A stretch of DNA of 64,000 nucleotides from Mycoplasmatota bacterium (GTDB lineage Bacteria; Bacillota_I; Bacilli_A; Acholeplasmatales; Acholeplasmataceae): the NCBI GenBank assembly GCA_018622495.1, contig CP076021.1:682001-746000 (forward strand), written 5' to 3'. Both the position numbers and the translations under genes were made by a program. Numbering within the stretch: the first letter of the stretch is position 1; every line of letters begins with the position of its first letter. This document shows positions 55,966 through 64,000 of the stretch, piece by piece. The notes beneath the pieces are model-generated. The model did not search any database. It was not told where the DNA came from and saw only the letters and a list, made by a program, of their open reading frames with translations.

Positions 55966-56853
55966 ATGAATACTGCAAAACTTAATGAAATTAAAATAAA
56001 TTTTAATAAAGAACAGAAATCAAGAAGATTAACAATGGCCATTGTTTGGTCAATTGTTTTTCTTATGTTTGCGGGATTATTAGTATATTTTTTATTTTCA
56101 ACAGTCATTGAAGATTTAGAATCTGATGGACCGAAATTTCTTTTTCTTATTTTACCTATAGTGTTTATGGCTGTTTCTGGCATTGGATTTTTTGTAAGTT
56201 TTAATTTTGTCAGTGAAAAGCCATTTATTAAATATGTTTTTAAAGAAGTTATTGAAGAAATGAATAGTGAAGATAGTACTTTTTATACTTTTGATTCATA
56301 TATTAAAAATTCAAAAGAACGTATAAATTTAATTCATCAAAGTAGATTATTTCCTAGTGCATCAGTTTTTACTAATTATGAAATATCAGGCTATACTAAA
56401 GAACAAAACAAATTTAAGTTATATGATTTGAGATTAGTGTCTAGTAACGGGCAAAGCACTTCCGTACATTTTGATGGTCAATTTTTTGAAATGGATACTT
56501 TATTACAAAAAAATATGCAAATAAGAACTCAGGGAAAACCTTTTGTTAAAGGATTTAAATATGAAAAAACTCAACAAGTAAACCGTTTTTCTATGTTTAA
56601 AATTATTGGAGATCAAAATACAAATCACGATGATCAATTTTTAGAATTTATGCAAAATGAATTTAATGATGAAAACATCAAACAAGTATTTTTAAGTGTC
56701 ATTAATAACAAAATATATTTAGCGATTTCATATAAAAAACATCAAGGAAGAAAACAAAAAACATTAAACTTAGAAAGTATAAAGCGCATTGAATCATTCT
56801 TTAGAAATCAATTTGCTTTAATTAATAAACTAGAAGAAACTATTGAAATATAA
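55966..56853 (+). CDS. Hypothetical membrane protein (DUF3137-like)
   Basis: A 295-residue protein with two transmembrane helices (about 28-48 and 62-84) followed by a cytoplasmic-type soluble domain. The segment LYDLRLVSSNGQSTSVHFDGQFFEMD resembles DUF3137 (Galanin-type) proteins, seen as two blocks near residues 155-180. Function unknown. It has its own upstream region and is 14 bases from the CotH-like gene, so probably cotranscribed. Confidence 0.7.
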   Translation: MNTAKLNEIKINFNKEQKSRRLTMAIVWSIVFLMFAGLLVYFLFSTVIEDLESDGPKFLFLILPIVFMAVSGIGFFVSFNFVSEKPFIKYVFKEVIEEMNSEDSTFYTFDSYIKNSKERINLIHQSRLFPSASVFTNYEISGYTKEQNKFKLYDLRLVSSNGQSTSVHFDGQFFEMDTLLQKNMQIRTQGKPFVKGFKYEKTQQVNRFSMFKIIGDQNTNHDDQFLEFMQNEFNDENIKQVFLSVINNKIYLAISYKKHQGRKQKTLNLESIKRIESFFRNQFALINKLEETIEI

Positions 56854-56867
56854 AGGGAGAAATTTGG

Positions 56868-58286
56868 ATGGTAAAAAAAATATTAATGGTATGTCTATTG
56901 ACATTTTTTTCGATTGCACTGATAAGCTGTGATGAATTTAATGATATTTTAGAACAGCCTTCAACTGAAGAGCCAAGTGAATATGTGAAAGAAATTAGTA
57001 CATTTGATCGATTATTTGATGATATTAAGTATAGAAAAATCACAATTTCTGTTGAACAAGATGAATGGCTTAAATTAGATGAAGCTCTTAGAGAACATGA
57101 AATGAATTTTGGGAATATTAAAACCGATGAATATATACTTGCAGATATGATATATGAAGATGAAGATGGCGAAGTACAAATTGATCATATTGGTCTTAGA
57201 ACTAGAGGCAACCTTTCAGTAACTTATCTATTGGATGACAATGGAGATATTAATATGAATAATTTTAAGATCAATTTTAGAGAAGACTTTGATGGGCTAT
57301 ACCCTGAAAATGATGGTCGTCGTGGATTTGATTTAAAAGAACTAGACATGAAATGGAATCGTAATTATGATGAAACGTATTTAACTGAAAGCTATGCGCT
57401 TAATATGATGAATCATTTTGATGTTTATGCTGCTGAAACGACACATTTTATATTAAGTTTTGTCATTGATGGAGAAGAAACAGTGATGGGTTTATATACA
57501 GGTTTTGAACCTATTGATGATGAGTTTTTTGAAACAAGATTATCAAAAAGTGAGCAAGATGGTGACTTATATAAAAGTTTATGGCAACAAAACGGACCTG
57601 CAACACTAGAAACTATTTATGATAGTAGAGCAATAGGCATTAGAGATGTCTCAAGTAATTACTTACCTTCATATGCACTAAAAACGAATAAAGATACAGC
57701 TGACATTTCAGATTTCACTGATTTCATTGATCATATTAATACTTTAGAAGGCGATGCCTTTGAAGCTTATATAGAAACTCATTTTGATGTCACTTCATTT
57801 TTAAGATTGCTTGCAGTTAATGTTTTTATTGGTAATCCAGATGATTATAGAGCAATGGGTAATAATTATTATATGTATCAATATGCACACAATGATATGT
57901 GGACGATGATTCCATATGATTTTGATCATGGATTGGGTCAAGGTTGGTGGGAACAAAATGTTTATCCTAATTATACGATTGGTGTTGATGTATACACGTG
58001 GTTTAATTTAAATAATGCAATTACAGATCAAACATATACACATCCTTTATCAGATAAGATATTAGCGAATGAAACATATAAAGATATCTATACAACATAT
58101 TTAAATGATATCTTGGAAGATGAATATTTTACGGAAACTTATTTTATGGAAGAATTTAATGCATTAAAAGAAGCATTTGAAAATACATTTGATGATGCAT
58201 TAGATCACCAAGAATTTGGATTAAGAAATGTGATTTCATATATCAATGAAAAAAGAGCAGATGTTGATCAACAAATCAATGGGTAG
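56868..58286 (+). CDS. CotH-family lipoprotein (CotH kinase-like)
   Basis: A 472-residue lipoprotein. The signal peptide ends in a lipobox, SIALISCDE (Cys about residue 21). The CotH domain shows VEQDEWLKLDEAL, IGLRTRGNLS, FKINFREDFDG, FDLKELDMKWN and the kinase-like block NVFIGNPDDYRAMGNNYYMY with MIPYDFDHGLG. CotH of Bacillus phosphorylates spore-coat proteins. Here it should lie on the outer face of the membrane and could modify surface proteins, but its target is unknown. Confidence 0.9.
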   Translation: MVKKILMVCLLTFFSIALISCDEFNDILEQPSTEEPSEYVKEISTFDRLFDDIKYRKITISVEQDEWLKLDEALREHEMNFGNIKTDEYILADMIYEDEDGEVQIDHIGLRTRGNLSVTYLLDDNGDINMNNFKINFREDFDGLYPENDGRRGFDLKELDMKWNRNYDETYLTESYALNMMNHFDVYAAETTHFILSFVIDGEETVMGLYTGFEPIDDEFFETRLSKSEQDGDLYKSLWQQNGPATLETIYDSRAIGIRDVSSNYLPSYALKTNKDTADISDFTDFIDHINTLEGDAFEAYIETHFDVTSFLRLLAVNVFIGNPDDYRAMGNNYYMYQYAHNDMWTMIPYDFDHGLGQGWWEQNVYPNYTIGVDVYTWFNLNNAITDQTYTHPLSDKILANETYKDIYTTYLNDILEDEYFTETYFMEEFNALKEAFENTFDDALDHQEFGLRNVISYINEKRADVDQQING

Positions 58287-58288
58287 AT

Positions 58289-58942
58289 ATGATGCAAATA
58301 TATGAAAAAAATGGAAAACAAATTAAATATAAAATCATAGTTAAACATAATAAAAATACATATTTTAGAATAAAAGAAGATTATGTCCTGATTACAACCT
58401 CTAAGTATATGAAACATATGATACCGAAGTATCTTGATGCACAATTTGATAAATTGTTATTAAAGTTAAATGCAATTAAAACTGAAGATGATAGTATCAT
58501 AAAGTTAAATAATAAAGTATATAAAATATATTTTTCTACGGGAGAATTTACTTATACTAAACTTGGAGATGAAATACATATTACCGGTAGTGACATTGCG
58601 TCAGCTAAAAAAAGACTATATTTAATAACATTAAAAAAAATGGTTGAAGAGATTCATCCAAAAGTACTTAAAGTTATTAAAAACAACAATTTAGAAGCAC
58701 TACCTATTAAGTATAAATTTCTTAAATCGAAGTTTGGATCATATCATAGAAAACATGATGAAATCACACTAAACACATTTCTTGCAACACTTGATTCAAT
58801 TTACTTAGAATATGTTTTACTACATGAATATGCACATAAACTCGTATTTAATCATTCTAAAGATTTTTATGATATACTAGATACTTGGATGGTGGGGCAT
58901 AAAAACATACAAAAAGCCTTAAAAAAAATGGTAATTAGATAA
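58289..58942 (+). CDS. YgjP-like metallopeptidase domain protein (DUF45)
   Basis: A 217-residue protein with the zinc motif LHEYAHKLVFNHSKDFYDIL (HExxH plus a downstream His) near the C-terminus. This matches the YgjP/WLM/SprT-like metallohydrolases. It starts two bases after the CotH-like gene. It is probably an intracellular metal-dependent peptidase; the substrate is unknown. Confidence 0.85.
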   Translation: MMQIYEKNGKQIKYKIIVKHNKNTYFRIKEDYVLITTSKYMKHMIPKYLDAQFDKLLLKLNAIKTEDDSIIKLNNKVYKIYFSTGEFTYTKLGDEIHITGSDIASAKKRLYLITLKKMVEEIHPKVLKVIKNNNLEALPIKYKFLKSKFGSYHRKHDEITLNTFLATLDSIYLEYVLLHEYAHKLVFNHSKDFYDILDTWMVGHKNIQKALKKMVIR

Positions 58943-58950
58943 AAAATATT

Positions 58951-58956
58951 GTATAA
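58951..58956 (+). promoter_or_regulatory. -10 element of the greA unit
   Basis: TATAAT lies about 30 bases before greA. The -35 is not clear. AAGGAGG at 58970-58976 is a strong ribosome-binding site. Confidence 0.45.
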
Positions 58957-58984
58957 TATATAAGAACTTAAGGAGGTACTTTCC

Positions 58985-59455
58985 ATGGCGAAACAAACAT
59001 TCCAGTTAACACAAGAAGGTATTAATAAAATAAAAGAAGAATTAGCATATTTAAAAGATGTAAAACGTCCAGAAAACTTAGAAGCATTGAAAGAAGCACG
59101 TGCACAAGGTGACTTATCAGAAAATGCTGATTATGATTCTGCTAGAAATGAACAAGCGCGTATTGAAGCAAGAATTGCTGAAATCGATACAATCTTAAAA
59201 AATGTTAAAGTTATTAGAACAACAAACGAAGATATTGTCAATATCGGTAAAGTTGTGACAGTTGAATTCTTAGCAACTAAAAAGAAAAACACGTTTAGTT
59301 TAGTGGGTAGTATAGAAGCTGATCCAATGGAACAAAAAATATCAGTCGAATCACCACTTGGTAAAGCAATGTTAAATAAAGTAGAAGGCGATACAGTAGA
59401 AGTTAAAACTGAAACTGGCAATCTATTTAAAATAAAAATTTTGGAAATTAAGTAA
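58985..59455 (+). CDS. greA: Transcription elongation factor GreA
   Basis: A 156-residue GreA that rescues backtracked RNA polymerase. The N-terminal coiled coil contains the catalytic acidic tip GDLSENADYDSARNEQ, followed by the C-terminal FKBP-like domain (SPLGKAMLNKVEGDTV). It shares its stop bases with the start of yqeG. Confidence 0.97.
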   Translation: MAKQTFQLTQEGINKIKEELAYLKDVKRPENLEALKEARAQGDLSENADYDSARNEQARIEARIAEIDTILKNVKVIRTTNEDIVNIGKVVTVEFLATKKKNTFSLVGSIEADPMEQKISVESPLGKAMLNKVEGDTVEVKTETGNLFKIKILEIK

Positions 59456-59991
59456 TGGCATTTTATAAAAAATTTATTCCTGTATCATACTATCCAAATA
59501 TTTTTGATATTGATTATCAAACACTAACAAAACAAGGCGTTAAGTCCTTGTTTTTTGACTTAGATAATACAATTATTGCTTATGATGAACAAAAAATGAG
59601 TGAAAAAACTTTTGCTTTTTTAAAAGAACTTCAAAAAGATTTTAAAATTATTATTGTATCTAATAGTCAAAAATCAAGAGTTAAACTTGCAGCTGATCAA
59701 TATCCATATGTTCATTTTGCTAAAAAACCATTATTATTTGGATTAAAAAAAGCAGTACGCATGGCTGGCTTTGAAAAAGATGAAGTTGTTTTAATCGGTG
59801 ATCAAGTAATGACAGATGTCTTTGGAGCTAACAGGTTAAAAATTAAATCTATTTTAATTAAACCTATAAAAAAATCAAGTGACAAGTGGATTACATCATT
59901 GAATAGATTTTTTGCAAAATGTATTTTAAAAGGCGTTAAAAAAAGATATCCTAAAGCATATAAGGAGTTAATTGAACCTTATGAAAATTGA
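59455..59991 (+). CDS. yqeG: YqeG-family HAD phosphatase
   Basis: A 178-residue HAD-superfamily phosphatase (class IIIA). The nucleophile motif is FFDLDNTIIAYD, motif II is IIVSNS, and motif IV is IGDQVMTDVFGANR. It is a standard partner of YqeH in Firmicutes; the substrate is unclear. It overlaps greA by one base and yqeH by 11. Confidence 0.94.
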   Translation: MAFYKKFIPVSYYPNIFDIDYQTLTKQGVKSLFFDLDNTIIAYDEQKMSEKTFAFLKELQKDFKIIIVSNSQKSRVKLAADQYPYVHFAKKPLLFGLKKAVRMAGFEKDEVVLIGDQVMTDVFGANRLKIKSILIKPIKKSSDKWITSLNRFFAKCILKGVKKRYPKAYKELIEPYEN

Positions 59992-61003
59992 AACATGTAA
60001 GGGGTGCGGTGCACCGTTACAAACAAATGATCAAAATAAAAGAGGTTATGCATTAAGTTTAGAACATGACTATTGTCAATCATGCTATAAACTTTATCAT
60101 TATGGTGAAGCAAATGAACATTTCCATCCTGAAGATTTACCAAAACTAAACGCACATGGTGTCGCTGTGATGGTAAGTTCTGTGATGGCTTTTGATATGC
60201 TTTTTGAATATCCTGTTTACAGATATGAGCCACAAATGACTTTTATTTATGTGATTAATCAAATGGATTTATTGCCTGAAAGCACAAATATGGATAAATT
60301 ATTTGAACATATCATGTCAAAAGCAAGAGCAATGCGCATTCCTTTTAAAGATATAATATTTATGACGGCGCATAATCCTTATGACATTGAAAACTTAAAA
60401 GACTATTTAATGTCATTTAATAAAAAGAATATTTATTTAATAGGTGTTCAAAATGCAGGTAAAACAACACTTTTTAAAGCCTTAACATTAGATGATAAAG
60501 CACTAGCTTTAAATAAAGCTGGATTAACACAAGAAGCTATTGATGCTAATCTTGATGAAAATCATGTGTTATGGGACATGCCAGGACTATATCAAGAAGG
60601 GTATTTGCATCAGTTTTTACCATATACAAAGTATAAAAAACTTTTACCTCAAGAAACGATGAATCCGCGCATATTTCAACTTAGAGAAAAACAAACGGTA
60701 TTTATTGAAGGGCTTATCGCAATTACCGCTTTAGAACCGATGAACATCGTAATTTATGGGTCAAAACATATTACATATCATAAAACCAATCAACAAAAGA
60801 TAGATGATTTATTACTTAAAAAAGAAACGATGTTTAATACTTATGTTGATCACTATGAAAAGAAAATATATAAATTAGGAAAAGGTAAACAACAGTTGAC
60901 ATGTGCTGATTTTACTTTCATTCACTTTACGGATATCTCAAAAGTTGAAGTGACTTATCCAAAAGGTATGCACATGACAGTAACGAAAGCATTGTTTGAA
61001 TAA
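59981..61003 (+). CDS. yqeH: Ribosome biogenesis GTPase YqeH
   Basis: A 340-residue circularly permuted GTPase needed for 30S assembly. The N-terminal zinc finger is CKGCGAPLQ...CQSCYKLYHY. The G motifs come in permuted order: NQMDLL (G4) before GVQNAGKTT (G1) and WDMPGL (G3). ATG 59981 gives the family start; a TTG at 59972 is closer to AAGGAG but adds only three residues. Confidence 0.94.
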   Translation: MKIETCKGCGAPLQTNDQNKRGYALSLEHDYCQSCYKLYHYGEANEHFHPEDLPKLNAHGVAVMVSSVMAFDMLFEYPVYRYEPQMTFIYVINQMDLLPESTNMDKLFEHIMSKARAMRIPFKDIIFMTAHNPYDIENLKDYLMSFNKKNIYLIGVQNAGKTTLFKALTLDDKALALNKAGLTQEAIDANLDENHVLWDMPGLYQEGYLHQFLPYTKYKKLLPQETMNPRIFQLREKQTVFIEGLIAITALEPMNIVIYGSKHITYHKTNQQKIDDLLLKKETMFNTYVDHYEKKIYKLGKGKQQLTCADFTFIHFTDISKVEVTYPKGMHMTVTKALFE

Positions 61004-61578
61004 TGGAAGCACTCATTCAAAAAGCTATGAAGCAAGTCAATCAAAAGTTAAGCCAACATGAAAAGCGATTAAAACATGTCTATGGTGTTGCTCAAACTGC
61101 AGTAAGTCTTGCAAATTTTTATGACGTTGATAGCAATAAAATGATGTTAGCAGGCCTATATCACGACTTCTCAAAATATGATGATATTAATGTTGAATTA
61201 TTATCAGATAATGAAAAAGAAATTGTTAAAGATTATCCAGTGATGTTTCACGCATATCAAGCAGCTTATTTGATCACTAGAAATTTAGATATAAGTGATT
61301 TAGATATAATTAACCCAATTAAATGTCATGTTTGGGGAAAACCAAATATGAGTATTTATGAAAAAATATTATTTGTAAGTGATTATTGTGAACCCAATAG
61401 ATCATTTTTAGATATTAAAGAAATTTTCGAACTTGCTAAAAACGATTTAAATGCAGCAGTTTTAAAATGTATGACTATAAGTATTAAAGATTTAGAAACG
61501 CGTGGTATATTACCAAGCAAGTATCAATTAGAAGCATATGATTACTATAAGGAGGTAAGTTTGTGGAAAAAAAATTAG
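61003..61578 (+). CDS. yqeK: YqeK-family HD-domain phosphohydrolase
   Basis: A 191-residue HD-domain protein with HEKRLKHVYGVAQTAV, the metal motif AGLYHDFSKYDD and the C-terminal VSDYCEPNR. YqeK homologues hydrolyse diadenosine tetraphosphate to ADP. It shares a base with yqeH (TAATG) and overlaps rsfS by 16 bases. A nadD gene, which often precedes yqeK, is not present here. Confidence 0.93.
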   Translation: MEALIQKAMKQVNQKLSQHEKRLKHVYGVAQTAVSLANFYDVDSNKMMLAGLYHDFSKYDDINVELLSDNEKEIVKDYPVMFHAYQAAYLITRNLDISDLDIINPIKCHVWGKPNMSIYEKILFVSDYCEPNRSFLDIKEIFELAKNDLNAAVLKCMTISIKDLETRGILPSKYQLEAYDYYKEVSLWKKN

Positions 61579-61880
61579 AAATAATAATAAATACATTAGA
61601 AGATTTAAAAGTTCAAGAATTAAAGGTGTTTGATTTTGAGGAATCGTCACCATTTTACTCATATTTTGTGATTGCTACTGTCAATGAAAGACAGGGTAAT
61701 GCAGCTGTGAATCATTTAAAACAAAGTTTATCAACAGATGGCATAAAGCACATTGAAGGTAAAGGTGGTTCTTGGGTTTTAATAGATTGTGGTGAAATTA
61801 TTATTCATTTATTTACGTAAGAATTAAGAAAATATTACGGATTTGATCAACGTCTTATGGATGTGAAATTAGTTTCATGA
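61563..61880 (+). CDS. rsfS: Ribosomal silencing factor RsfS with one internal stop
   Basis: A 105-codon RsfS frame. It binds L14 and blocks subunit joining in starvation. It starts at GTG 61563 with an AAGGAGG site. It has the core FYSYFVIATVNERQGNAA and GSWVLIDCGEIIIHLFT, then TAA at 61818-61820 (codon 86) after ACG. The expected C-terminus ELRKYYGFDQRLMDV continues in frame to TGA 61880. Glu is plausible at the stop. Without the tail the product would lack the last conserved helix. Confidence 0.9.
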
Positions 61881-62557
61881 GTTTTGCTAAACTATATGAT
61901 CAATTAATGGAAGATATTGATTATGAAGAGATATATGCCTTTATAAAGCCATATATCGAAAAATATAATACGGTTATTGATGCAGGTTGTGGCTCTGGAT
62001 ACTTAACGACTTTACTTGCTAAAGACTTTGAAGTTATTGGATTAGACAATGATGAAGATATGTTAGTTTTAGCGAAACATAGATTAGCTAAAAATCATGT
62101 TGATGCTCAATTATATCTTCATGACTTAAATGAAGAAATCACACTTAAGACAGATGTAATCGTTGCATGTTTTGATGTGTTAAATTATTTTTGTGATATA
62201 ACATCTGTAATGCATCATTTTTATGAAGCATTAAACGATCACGGAGTTCTCGTTTTTGATATATATAAAGAAGAAATACTAGATATATATGATCAATATC
62301 ATGAGATTGAAGAAAAACCATTGCCATATGCATGGTCAATTAATGTTAATCATAATGAAATTTTGCATCAAATCAAAGTTGAAGATACATCATATGACAT
62401 TAAACAATATGTACACTCAACGCAAAGCTTTAAAAAAGTATTAGAATCATTAGGTTGTAAAGTTGACATTATAGATGGTCCAGATGAAAGAAAACACTAT
62501 ATTATTGCAACTAAATTAAAAGGGTCTTTAAAAAATTGTATGGTAAAGACTAAATAG
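61877..62557 (+). CDS. SAM-dependent methyltransferase (RsfS-associated)
   Basis: A 226-residue class I methyltransferase with SAM motif VIDAGCGSGYLTTLLA, then ACFDVLNYF and the downstream FDIYKEEIL. It belongs to the family found right after rsfS in Firmicutes. ATGA overlap with rsfS. The last 12 residues (from about KGSLKNCMVKTK) are encoded by the end of the ISL3 element, so the native C-terminus has been replaced by a short tail. Confidence 0.9.
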   Translation: MSFAKLYDQLMEDIDYEEIYAFIKPYIEKYNTVIDAGCGSGYLTTLLAKDFEVIGLDNDEDMLVLAKHRLAKNHVDAQLYLHDLNEEITLKTDVIVACFDVLNYFCDITSVMHHFYEALNDHGVLVFDIYKEEILDIYDQYHEIEEKPLPYAWSINVNHNEILHQIKVEDTSYDIKQYVHSTQSFKKVLESLGCKVDIIDGPDERKHYIIATKLKGSLKNCMVKTK

Positions 62558-62606
62558 ACCTTTCCAAAATTGTATGGTCAATGTGACCTATAAAAAATTG
62601 TATGGT
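62532..62606 (+). repeat. Three direct copies of a 13-base motif in the ISL3 end
   Basis: AAAATTGTATGGT occurs at 62532, 62566 and 62594, spaced 34 and 28 bases. The first copy is part of the terminal repeat. The others may be extra transposase-binding sites or traces of earlier ends. Confidence 0.7.
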
Positions 62607-62609
62607 AAG

Positions 62610-62638
62610 TTAAAGGCACTCGCGGGAGTGCCTTTTTT
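62610..62638. terminator. Terminator-like stem inside the ISL3 end
   Basis: AAGGCACTC and GAGTGCCTT enclose GCGG, with T7 on the plus strand. It would end transcription entering from the yqeG-rsfS operon and protect the element. Confidence 0.8.
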
Positions 62639-62654
62639 TGCCATAACTCTTATT

Positions 62655-63950
62655 TTATTTGTTTTTTATAGGTATATCTTTATTAATTGCATACATAATC
62701 TTGTTTCTCAATCGATTATAAGATTTAATACCATTAGATGTTTTGATCACAGTCTTTATTTTATTATTGACAGATTCAATAGGACCATTGGATATTCGTC
62801 TTTTATCATAAACTAAAAAAGAATTTTTAATCTCATCTCTCCAGTTATTTAACGTTCTTCCAAATGATCTCATCCCTGCTAACTTATGATTTCTAAATAG
62901 ATCTATGAGTTGGTTAAGCTCATCATCACACGTATCATAAGAGGCTGTTAGATTAAATGATCTATACCTTTCTTTTAAAAGATATGCATCTTTTAAATCA
63001 TCATTAGTAGATAACAAATAATGAAGAATATCCGATTTATGCCAATATGCATGTAGTTTTTGTATACGTATTTTCCCATCATAGATATCTTCATAGTTCT
63101 TGAGAAAGAAGTAATGAAATTTCTTTAACATGTAATAATACATATCATCATGAACTGGTGCACTTTTGTGTTGCTTGTATTTATTCATTGTATCAATTCT
63201 TATACGTTTGATGATTTCATTTAATGTCCTAATTAAATGAAATGAATCAACAGCTATTTTCGCTTGAGGTATACATAATTTGATGACATCTCTATAAGTT
63301 TGCCACATGTCCATCACGACGACTTCTACGCTTGATAACTCAGTTTTAGGGATTCTAGCGAAGTAATCAATTAAATAACGTTTATGTCTTGTTGGTAATA
63401 CATCAATGATTTTTCTATGCATGAAATCATATAAGATACATGCATATTTGTACTTGTGTGCTCTTGATATAAATACTTCATCGATATTGATCACTTTGGG
63501 TAGCTTTCGACGCTTCGCTTCTACATAACGATCAAATATATTGATCACTGTTTGGATACTAACATAATAGTGATGCGCAGCAGATGTAAATGTATGATTA
63601 TAATCTTTTAAATAGTTTAAAATAGACATCTTTGTATACAAACTTACATTTTCATTTGAGTCTCGATAGTGGATTGGACTCGCTAAAGGTTTTCTTACAA
63701 AGCTTACATTGATATCTTCTCATATGCCATCTAATCACGCTTTTTTCATGTGTAGATATTGAATGTATGATTTTTTTATATTTATATTCTAAAAATCTTA
63801 TATGAGCTGATCCATGATAGGGCATAATATTTGTTGTTTATAAAACTTTAATTCGATAATCAATACATTTCTTTCAAGCCTTGTTTCTAATAATTCAATC
63901 TTGCTTTTAAATTGTTCTAAGTGTAAAATATTTATGGTATCATAAGACAT
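62655..63950 (-). pseudogene. ISL3-family transposase, two frameshifts in the N-terminal part
   Basis: The frame begins at ATG 63950 (MSYDTINILHLEQF) after a GGAGG site. It shifts near 63826 around LCP-YHGSAH (the first zinc-ribbon knuckle) and again near 63658 after NPLS. It then runs intact from 63641 to 62655. The second half has the ISL3 DDE domain: INIDEVFISRAHKYKYAC (first Asp), VVMDMWQTYRDVIK (second Asp) and the C-terminal SNGPIESVNNKIKTV (Glu). YQCKLCKKTF is the second zinc knuckle. Both breaks are small indels. Confidence 0.88.
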
Positions 63951-64000
63951 GAAGTCCTCCTATTCTATAGTTATGGCTAATAACTCTATTATAAATGAGG
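63951..64000 (-). other. Upstream region of the ISL3 transposase
   Basis: On the minus strand this short stretch holds TTATAATAGAG (a -10-like TATAAT) and the GGAGG site. The second end of the element is not reached. Confidence 0.4.

Larger units (their letters stand above)
62522..64000 (-). mobile_element. ISL3-family insertion sequence, right end outside the window
   Basis: The end at 62522 starts GGGTCTTTAAAAAATTGTATGG, shown here as its first bases, and lies inside the 3' end of the methyltransferase gene. The element carries an ISL3 transposase on the minus strand. Its 5' end, and so the second inverted repeat and any target duplication, lie beyond 64000. A terminator-like stem and three copies of a 13-base motif lie between the end and the transposase stop. 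Confidence 0.8.

Overview
The window is AT-rich chromosomal DNA of an Acholeplasma-like member of the Mollicutes, or a very close low-GC Gram-positive relative. TGG is the Trp codon, and TGA ends real genes (for example at 53741, 46761 and 41525), so the UGA=Trp code of Mycoplasma is excluded. Genes are densely packed with stop/start overlaps. I saw no tRNA or rRNA gene, no CRISPR array and no prophage. The lineage is an inference from gene content: type II fatty-acid synthesis, a glycine cleavage system, ECF-type riboflavin uptake and no peptidoglycan genes in view.

Layout. 1-4.5 kb: two ABC-2 type exporters and a membrane protein. 4.5-11.7 kb: PTS enzyme I, an Mrp/ApbC ATPase, and the glycine cleavage operon gcvT-gcvH-gcvPA-gcvPB on the minus strand. 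11.7-26 kb: an accessory stretch with an IS110 element, an IS3 element, an IS3 remnant and an IS1595-type element. They are interspersed with an alpha/beta hydrolase, a dehydrogenase, an SGNH hydrolase, two MFS transporters, a condensation-type acyltransferase with its zinc-ribbon membrane partner, ExoIII and an amidase. 26-33 kb: gpmI, an FMN riboswitch with ribU, a heliorhodopsin, eno, a class I fructose-bisphosphate aldolase and a GLUG-repeat surface protein. 33-42.5 kb: one operon accB-accC-accD-accA-fabH-fabK-fabD-fabG-fabF-fabZ-birA behind a strong promoter and a FabT-like palindrome. 42.5-50.7 kb: rnr-smpB, patatin, PAP2, GNAT, a T-box leader with alaS, ruvX and DUF1292. 50.8-53 kb: a NifX-like protein, a DUF134 regulator and a CoA-disulfide-reductase-type flavoprotein. 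53-56 kb: trmR-trhP1-trhP2 for tRNA wobble-uridine modification. 56-62.6 kb: a membrane protein, a CotH lipoprotein, a metallopeptidase, greA and the ribosome-assembly run yqeG-yqeH-yqeK-rsfS-methyltransferase. 62.5 kb to the end: an ISL3-family element.

The most striking observation is a recurring in-frame stop. Nine otherwise conserved reading frames each carry exactly one stop, always directly after an NCG codon and always within the hexamer CGTRAR. The genes include accA, fabF, alaS and rsfS. Where family alignment allows a judgement, the stop replaces a conserved glutamate. Chance decay cannot give this pattern. It is either a systematic sequence error at a motif or context-dependent readthrough or recoding of UAA. 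Several single-base indels in gcvH, the SGNH hydrolase, the acyltransferase and transposases favour an error-prone consensus, but the stop pattern is too regular to ignore. Other points of interest are a heliorhodopsin in a wall-less lineage, an IS110 insertion that appears to bisect a pseudoknotted leader RNA, a transposase leader with three ordered complementary segments, and insertions into the terminators of flanking genes.
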